A stretch of 53,070 nt of DNA from positions 1-53,070 of the forward strand of contig CALYQW010000023.1 in the NCBI GenBank assembly GCA_945290265.1, written 5' to 3'. Position numbers and translations under genes: made by a program. A model generated the notes under the pieces. It did no database searches. It saw only the letters and a list, made by a program, of their open reading frames with translations, and had not been told where the DNA came from. The DNA comes from an uncultured Erwinia sp. Lineage in GTDB: Bacteria; Pseudomonadota; Gammaproteobacteria; Enterobacterales; Enterobacteriaceae. Shown here piece after piece: positions 47,953 to 53,070 of the stretch. Within the stretch, counting starts at the first letter, position 1; each line of letters opens with the position of its first letter.

Positions 47953-48699
47953 ATGGAATATCAACCCGATAGTAACCTTCTGGCTGACCGCATCGTTCTT
48001 ATCACCGGTGCCAGCGACGGTATTGGTCGCGAAGCCGCTATCACCTACGCCCGCTATGGCGCGCAGGTAGTGCTGCTGGGACGTAATGGTGAAAAACTGC
48101 AGCAGGTATGCGAGCAGATTAATAAACTACAGGCCAACAGCGCGCGCTGGTTTGTTCTCGATCTGGAAACCGCCACTGCAGACAGCTGTCGCCAGCTGGC
48201 AGAAGATATTGCCGGTCAGCTTCCACGTCTGGATGGTGTACTGCACAACGCCGGACTGCTGGGTGAAGTGGTAACAATGGACAAACAGCCGCCGGATTTA
48301 TGGCAGCAGGTGATGCAGGTTAACGTTAACAGCACCTTTTTCCTTACCCAGGCCCTGCTGCCACTGCTGCTGAAATCCGATTCCGCGTCACTGATCCTCA
48401 CTTCTTCCAGCGTTGGCAGTCAGGGACGCGCCGGATGGGGGGCCTATTCGGTATCTAAATTTGCTACTGAAGGGATGATGCAGGTGCTGGCGGATGAGTA
48501 CGATCCGGCAAAACTGCGGGTAAACTGTATTGACCCGGGGGGTACCCGCACCAAAATGCGCGCCAGCGCCTTCCCACAGGAAGAGCCGCTGACGCTGAAA
48601 ACCCCGGCCGATATTATGCCGCTGTATTTATGGCTGATGGGTAAAGACAGTGCTGGCAAGAGCGGCCTTTGCTACAAGGCACAGCCTGACCGGCCTTAG
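47953..48699 (+). CDS. yciK: Short-chain dehydrogenase YciK
   Basis: This 248-residue SDR oxidoreductase has the cofactor motif ITGASDGIGREAAITY, NAG in VLHNAGLLGE and the catalytic YSVSK. The substrate is unknown. In E. coli yciK is followed by cobO (btuR); here a hairpin follows directly and rluB comes next on the opposite strand, so cobO is missing. GAAGGAG lies before ATG 47953. Confidence 0.94.
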   Translation: MEYQPDSNLLADRIVLITGASDGIGREAAITYARYGAQVVLLGRNGEKLQQVCEQINKLQANSARWFVLDLETATADSCRQLAEDIAGQLPRLDGVLHNAGLLGEVVTMDKQPPDLWQQVMQVNVNSTFFLTQALLPLLLKSDSASLILTSSSVGSQGRAGWGAYSVSKFATEGMMQVLADEYDPAKLRVNCIDPGGTRTKMRASAFPQEEPLTLKTPADIMPLYLWLMGKDSAGKSGLCYKAQPDRP

Positions 48700-48708
48700 A
48701 CCTGACTA

Positions 48709-48731
48709 CCGGAGAGCCTTGCGCGCTCCGG
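48709..48731. terminator. Hairpin between convergent yciK and rluB
   Basis: CCGGAG (48709-48714) pairs with CTCCGG (48726-48731). It lies between the two stop codons and could serve both genes, though T runs are short. Confidence 0.5.
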
Positions 48732-48738
48732 TTGGATT

Positions 48739-49632
48739 TCAGCCCTGCTGCTGACGGCGTGAGGAACGGCGGGCAGCAGAAGGTTTACTGGATTTCGCCG
48801 TACCGCTGTGACGTTTGACCGCACGGCGGATTTGATTGGCTTTGGTACGACGGCGATCTTTCTCCACCGGTACTTTACTGACGGTTTCTTCCTCCAGCCC
48901 CACCAGCTGACGCAGGTAGTTGGTCGGTGCCAGGTCCAGCTCAGTCCAGCCACCGCGCGGTAAGCCTTTTGGCAGATCGATATCACCGTAGCGCACGCGG
49001 ATCAGACGACTGACCTGCACGCCCACCGCTTCCCACAGGCGGCGCACCTCACGGTTACGTCCTTCGGTCAGCGTAACGTTATACCACTGGTTAATCCCTT
49101 CTCCACCGGCAAACTTCAGGGTTTTAAACGCCGCCGGACCATCTTCCAGCTGTACGCCACGGCTCAGCTGTTTGATTTTTTCATCATCCACCTGGCCGAA
49201 GACGCGTACCGCATATTCGCGCTCAACTTCACGGCTGGGGTGCATCAGACGGTTTGCCAGTTCACCATCGGTGGTAAACAGCAGCAGACCGCAGGTGTTG
49301 ACGTCCAGACGCCCCACCGCAATCCAGCGCGCGCCGCGCAGACGCGGTAGACGGTCAAATACCGTTGGACGCCCTTCCGGATCGTTACGGGTACAGAGTT
49401 CACCTTCCGGCTTATAATACGCCAGCACCCGACACACCTGCTCGGTGGAGTCACTGATGGACACAAGATAACCATCAATACGGATTTTCAGGGATTTAGA
49501 AGGTTCGACGCGATCACCCAGGGTGGCCAGTTTGCCATCAACGCTGACGCGTCCGGCAGAGATCATAGTTTCAATTTCGCGGCGGGAACCGTGTCCGGCA
49601 CGGGCTAATACTTTTTGTAACTTTTCGCTCAT
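48739..49632 (-). CDS. rluB: 23S rRNA pseudouridine synthase B
   Basis: RluB makes pseudouridine 2605 in 23S rRNA. The 297-residue product has an N-terminal S4 RNA-binding domain ([20 protein letters not shown]) and the catalytic-Asp motif [20 protein letters not shown]. The C-terminal tail is basic ([20 protein letters not shown]). ATG 49632 is at the edge of the accessory region. Confidence 0.95.
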   Translation of the reverse strand: MSEKLQKVLARAGHGSRREIETMISAGRVSVDGKLATLGDRVEPSKSLKIRIDGYLVSISDSTEQVCRVLAYYKPEGELCTRNDPEGRPTVFDRLPRLRGARWIAVGRLDVNTCGLLLFTTDGELANRLMHPSREVEREYAVRVFGQVDDEKIKQLSRGVQLEDGPAAFKTLKFAGGEGINQWYNVTLTEGRNREVRRLWEAVGVQVSRLIRVRYGDIDLPKGLPRGGWTELDLAPTNYLRQLVGLEEETVSKVPVEKDRRRTKANQIRRAVKRHSGTAKSSKPSAARRSSRRQQQG

Positions 49633-50102
49633 AGCGTTACCTCACTGTCGCCTTCCCAGGCGTCTGGTATGCTTTCAAAACAGCGGGTTAGCTATAAAAG
49701 CGCGCCCGACCCGCTGATAACTCATTCTGTGATAGTGCCCGACACAAACCAACAGGCGCTGACGCCCTGGCTTGGTGGCCGCACAGTGTACACGAAATTA
49801 TGATTAAAGGGGTTAACTGATTTTGGCTGTGTCTGGCCGGAGGGATGATAACGCAAGAGATGATAATACAGCTGGACACCAAAGTATGTCTGACTGCTTC
49901 AGTTCACCATTGGATATCGTTTATATGAGCATGCGTATCACCTCTCCACCACTATCCGGGATTAAGCGGGAGAAGGATAATTACATAAATCTAATACTTC
50001 ATACTGACTTAGTTCTTCTAAATATCTGAAATATTCCTGTCAAACTGGATCGTTTCCTGGCCAGAAGATAAGATAATTTCCCTCATTAACAGGGAGGCAG
50101 TT
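49633..50102. other. Boundary between conserved and accessory DNA
   Basis: It holds the rluB promoter (GC-rich part to about 49790) and then AT-rich sequence leading to the effector gene. Base composition changes near 49800-49950. In E. coli yciQ/yciO and trp genes follow rluB; none are present. No gene seen. Confidence 0.45.
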
Positions 50103-50633
50103 ATGCAGATTTGCCGAATGGATTACAACGATGTTTCAGCAGATCGACAGCGACTAAAACTTCACGTCTACGGTATCGGGACTTTTCCCGTCTTCTCAGG
50201 TATAGCGCCTGTGACCAATATTGCAGAGTGTGCTTATATCAGGAATGCAGCGTTACCTGTTGGCACTTATTGGATAGTCGATGCACCAAAAGGCAGTTTT
50301 GCTAACAGAGTTGAACGATTCGTAAAAGATTTTAAAAATGGTACTAACCATGATGAATGGTTCGGTCTGTTTAATGCTCAAACAATGACCGACCATGTTT
50401 TTGTAAATGGCGTTGATCGCGGATCTTTTCGGCTTCATCCCTTGCGTCCGAATGGCGAAGGAGAATCCTGGGGATGTATTACGTTCTATAACATTCTTGA
50501 TTTCCAAAGAGTCAGAAGTTCGCTACTAAAACGTAATAAAATCCGTGTTCCCGGGGGAAAAGGATTATTGGCTTATGGTCGGATAGATGTTACCGGGAGT
50601 ACAAACTATGCGTCATGTCAATATAAGAAATAA
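50103..50633 (+). CDS. Tlde1-like (DUF2778) cell-wall-targeting effector
   Basis: This 176-residue protein matches the DUF2778/Tlde1 family, type VI secretion effectors with an L,D-transpeptidase-like catalytic site that damage peptidoglycan in rival bacteria. Evidence: the N-terminal GTFPVFSGIAPVTN region, LPVGTYWIVDAPKGSFANRV, and the active-site block FRLHPLRPNGEGESWGCITF with His112 and Cys125. No signal peptide is present, consistent with delivery by a secretion apparatus. GGGAGG precedes ATG 50103. A small membrane protein gene overlaps its 3' end as the likely immunity partner. No T6SS structural gene is in the window. Confidence 0.85.
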   Translation: MQICRMDYNDVSADRQRLKLHVYGIGTFPVFSGIAPVTNIAECAYIRNAALPVGTYWIVDAPKGSFANRVERFVKDFKNGTNHDEWFGLFNAQTMTDHVFVNGVDRGSFRLHPLRPNGEGESWGCITFYNILDFQRVRSSLLKRNKIRVPGGKGLLAYGRIDVTGSTNYASCQYKK

Positions 50634-50898
50634 CGTAGTTATCGCTCTGCTCTGCCTGGTAGCAGCATTTTTCATCGTGCTGTTCTCTTTGGGGGGGGTA
50701 GTCGATTATTTGTCGCAAATCAGTAATGATTTCCTGAATCGTACAGGATTAGGATTTGCTGATGGAGATACCGACCCGTCTTTTCTCTGGGTGTTGCTGG
50801 TGCTCATACTTATTGTGACAGGCCTGCTTATGTTGAGCATCCAGAAATTGCGGCGAAATCGTGGTCGGAACAGCAAAGGGACCCCCCCCCCTAATTGA
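50608..50898 (+). CDS. Likely immunity membrane protein (Tldi1-like position) with G8 and C10 tracts
   Basis: This 96-residue protein starts MRHVNIRNNVVIALLCLVAA and has two membrane helices (VVIALLCLVAAFFIVLFSLG and WVLLVLILIVTGLLMLSIQK) with a periplasmic loop between them, then a basic tail RRNRGRNSKGTPPPN. ATG 50608 has GGGAG well spaced; it overlaps the effector by 26 bases, as expected of effector-immunity pairs. Location in the inner membrane fits protection from a periplasmic peptidoglycan enzyme. The gene holds an 8-G run (50691-50698) and a 10-C run (50882-50891) that could slip; the first would truncate the protein at once. Confidence 0.65.
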   Translation: MRHVNIRNNVVIALLCLVAAFFIVLFSLGGVVDYLSQISNDFLNRTGLGFADGDTDPSFLWVLLVLILIVTGLLMLSIQKLRRNRGRNSKGTPPPN

Positions 50899-51109
50899 TA
50901 CTATAATGCATATTCTCGGACATACGAAAACAACAGAAAAGTACATTTAAACTTGCCAAATCCATTTTTATATTGAATTATATAAGAGTTAGTGATTTAT
51001 CGTCAGCAATAAATATGGAAGGGTTATCTAAATGTACGATTTTTCATTCATGTTATGAGTAACTCTTGGTAAATATTTTAAAACACTTCATTAACTTGAA
51101 AGGATTTAA

Positions 51110-51373
51110 ATGGACAAAAAATTGATCGATAAACTATCTGAAGATATGGCTTATGCTATTCTCGAGAATAGCGAGGTTAATAACATTATCGACGGAATAC
51201 TAAATTTCTCAACCTGTGTTAATCTCGAAATGGAAGTAACTTCAGGAGACCCGGTGCACCTTAAGACCCCAAATGGTGAATTCGATATCGACTTGCAAGC
51301 ACGCTCCAACTTTGAAGTTTTAGCAGAAGCTTTTGCTAAAACTTACTATATCCCTCTTTTGAATAACCAATAA
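51110..51373 (+). CDS. Hypothetical small acidic protein
   Basis: This 87-residue protein (MDKKLIDKLSEDMAYAILEN at the start, then LNFSTCVNLEMEVTSGDPVH, ending TYYIPLLNNQ) matches no family I know. AAAGGA precedes ATG 51110 at good spacing and a hairpin follows, so it looks like a real gene. It has no signal peptide or membrane segment. Its place after an effector-immunity pair makes an orphan immunity role possible, but nothing in the sequence shows it. Confidence 0.6.
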   Translation: MDKKLIDKLSEDMAYAILENSEVNNIIDGILNFSTCVNLEMEVTSGDPVHLKTPNGEFDIDLQARSNFEVLAEAFAKTYYIPLLNNQ

Positions 51374-51377
51374 AAAT

Positions 51378-51413
51378 TTAAGAAGGCCAGCCTTTTATGT
51401 TGACCTTCTTAAA
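51378..51413 (+). terminator. Terminator-like hairpin
   Basis: TTTAAGAAGG (51378-51387) pairs with CCTTCTTAAA (51404-51413); the inner arm also pairs partly. It follows the 87-residue gene directly. Confidence 0.7.
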
Positions 51414-51759
51414 TAATCTAACTACTAGATAGTTGTGGCTCTTAACTCATCAATAAATTGAAATCATTCAAAAGCCCAACCTCATCAAACACTATTTTCT
51501 ATAATTTAAAAGATTAATTTTATAAATAAAATTTCCATATAAGAGTTACAAAATAAACAAGCTTAACTTTAACCTACCAATTAGGATATTAATAACCCCC
51601 ACCAGAATATTCCATCTTCCTGTCAATCCTTTAATTATAATAAACCTATAAGTAATAGAGCTATAATTAACACAGAGGCTATTTAAGCCTCTGAATAGAT
51701 TATGCTATTTCAAATATCTTTAAATGAAACGGTTAAACTGATTTGTTGAACCAAAATAG
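51414..51759. other. AT-rich stretch with one hairpin
   Basis: No gene seen. CAGAGGCT (51673-51680) pairs with AGCCTCTG (51686-51693), a terminator-like stem that would lie downstream of the minus-strand RelA/SpoT remnant. Confidence 0.5.
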
Positions 51760-52794
51760 TTAGAGTATGTTTTTTTCAATGAAATTGATATTGTCAGTTG
51801 CTAATAGTACAGCAATTTTATTTTTTGGATCGGCATCTTCTTTCTTCAGCTCTTTCAGAGCTAAATCAACTTCTTTGAGAGAATAGCCTTTAACTGTAAG
51901 TAACATCTTCCTCTTATCTGAATCTATAAACTCCAAAGATAGTAAAATGTGTCCTTTTAATTTCTTAGGCAATGATTTTTTACTTCATCATTTGTAGTCA
52001 TATTAATGGCTAAAGCATAAGCCCTTAGTTTTTTTCTGACAGATAAAATTTATTCCAATTTTTTCAGTTCAATCTCATAGGCATCAACCTTTTAAGAAGG
52101 CAAAAGACAAGCTTTTTCATCATGAGCTACAAGACAATCACTTGAATAGAAGAACCTACGCCATTCATCATAACATTCATTCGAGGTTTTTTAATTTAAT
52201 ATCTTCCAGAGTATCAATAGTTTCCAAACCAGTTGCCCAAGCATGTTGCCATTCAGTTCTAAGTTGTACTTCAATTTTAGTTTTACGCCATAGATAATTT
52301 ATATCCCTTTCATCAAAGCAACTGTATACAAGATGTACCCCACCATATCCACTGACTTTAGGTGTTAGATAATCCGATTGTTTGATTATTTTATGCGCAG
52401 AGCGACTCTTTAAAAGTCGTTCTTTTAACGCTTTTAATTGCTCAATATTTTTAACTATTGCTCGACAACCACCGATATCTTGCACTCGGGTAATTTTTAT
52501 TGAATTGTTAGTTTTCCCATTATCTAAAGTTGAACGTTCAAGTTTATCTATTATCGTTGGCAATCTCTTCAAACGCCTCGCAACAATGATTTTTTTATCA
52601 ATCTTAATAGCCGTTCTAGCTAGATGATTTTTCATTAACATCAGAGGATAAAGATGAATCTCTCTAAAATTTTAAATCATTGCGATAGCTTCTTCTTTTT
52701 CCGCCCCGTTACAACCATGACGTATACTCTTAGCCGATTTATCAATCTGTGCCTTTAAAACTTCAAGGTGCATTTTGACTCTCATAAACTTCAT
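51760..52794 (-). pseudogene. RelA/SpoT-domain protein, decayed by stops and frameshifts
   Basis: A complete gene can be rebuilt on the minus strand from ATG 52794 (MKFMRVKMHLEVLKAQIDKS). A TAA interrupts before NFREIHLYPL; then comes the synthetase-like core VARRLKRLPTIIDKLERSTL, RVQDIGGCRAIV, KVSGYGGVHLVYS and EVQLRTEWQHAWATGLETID. A frameshift in an A6 run gives YDEWRRFFYSSD, two more TAA stops follow, and a second A6 frameshift leads to GHILLSLEFIDSDKRKMLLT and VLLATDNINFIEKNIL, the family C-terminus. Relatives include stand-alone alarmone synthetases and toxin-like enzymes. With at least three stops and two frameshifts it should be inactive. Confidence 0.8.
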
Positions 52795-53037
52795 TGCCCA
52801 TAACAGGAACTCCATGATTCAACAGCAACATAAACCTGTAACGCCATAAATGATAAAAAAACCAATAATTCCTTATGTGCCATGAAGATATCAGTTTTAT
52901 CAATCACCTAGTTAGCTTTCATGCATCATAGCAACAATTTGTGTGGAAAGCTTAAAAATCACTGATTCCGGTTTAAGTTCTCCTACCCGCCGGTCGCTTT
53001 AGGCTCTGAGACTTCAAATCAGAACCGGAACGCCACC
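52795..53037. other. Intergenic stretch
   Basis: An inverted pair TTCCGGTT (52966-52973) and AACCGGAA (53023-53030) lies upstream of a possible gene start at 53038. No gene seen within. Confidence 0.4.
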
Positions 53038-53070
53038 ATGAACAATGAATTTTCTTTTCGCTTAGCCAAT
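53038..53070 (+). CDS. Possible partial gene at the window edge
   Basis: ATG 53038 opens MNNEFSFRLAN and runs off the end. GGAAC lies 8-12 bases before it. Too short to identify. Confidence 0.3.
   Translation, partial: MNNEFSFRLAN

Noticed and set aside
51760-52641. Two independent small genes (a hypothetical and a short RelA/SpoT protein)
   Set aside because: Joining frames shows they are pieces of one RelA/SpoT-domain gene.
53000-53032. tRNA-Sec-like anticodon arm (GACTTCAAATC)
   Set aside because: No acceptor stem or T-arm can be drawn around it; resemblance is limited to about ten bases.

Overview
The window is a chromosomal segment of a gammaproteobacterium of the Enterobacterales, most likely Erwiniaceae (Erwinia or Pantoea-like). 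This rests on gene content and order: sapABCDF, rnb, osmB, yciH, pyrF, lapB, lapA, pgpB, ribA, ymiA, cysB, topA, sohB, yciK and rluB follow the E. coli sap-to-rluB order, mixed with genes often seen in plant-associated relatives (srfABC, mqo, katG, a cyanide-insensitive-type bd oxidase). The genus is inference.

Layout. (1) 1-3.3 kb is accessory and decayed: the 5' end of an old-yellow-enzyme gene, a frameshifted aldo/keto reductase remnant, an STM2901-family/DUF1493 pair with a second broken DUF1493 copy, a truncated antitoxin-like gene with an 18-bp palindrome, then a LysE/RhtB exporter. (2) 3.7-12.9 kb holds a DUF6875-like gene, mqo and the srfABC operon: a membrane protein, an actin/Hsp70-type ATPase and a dynamin-type GTPase. 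(3) 12.9-17.5 kb holds a truncated phosphotransferase remnant, a secreted barnase-like RNase with its barstar inhibitor, an AI-2E-type permease and katG. (4) 17.7-23 kb is the sap peptide transporter operon. (5) 23-29.4 kb holds a two-domain CMD/AhpD-like protein, a LysR regulator, an MliC-like lysozyme inhibitor lipoprotein, YdeP and a periplasmic beta-lactamase-fold protein with an altered metal site. In E. coli fabI lies between sapF and rnb; it is not here. (6) 29.5-34.5 kb holds rnb and the cioA-cioB-DUF2474 oxidase operon. (7) 34.7-49.6 kb is the housekeeping block. It is interrupted between pyrF and lapB by a low-GC islet, flanked by a 13-bp direct repeat, that carries a highly structured RNA-like element, a predicted ADP-ribosyltransferase toxin (HYD1 type) and a serine-recombinase fragment. 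acnA, yciN and cobO are missing from their usual places. (8) 49.7-53 kb is AT-rich and accessory: a Tlde1-like (DUF2778) cell-wall-targeting effector with a likely membrane immunity protein that contains G8 and C10 tracts, a small unknown gene, and a decayed RelA/SpoT-domain gene.

Several genes fit interbacterial conflict and stress at the cell envelope: the RNase/barstar pair, the HYD1 toxin, the Tlde1-like effector/immunity pair, the lysozyme inhibitor, the Sap importer and SrfABC. The best candidates for less-described biology are the tripartite SrfABC NTPase system, the pyrF-lapB islet with its three-way-junction element, and the homopolymer tracts in the immunity gene. No tRNA, rRNA, CRISPR array or intact insertion sequence was seen.
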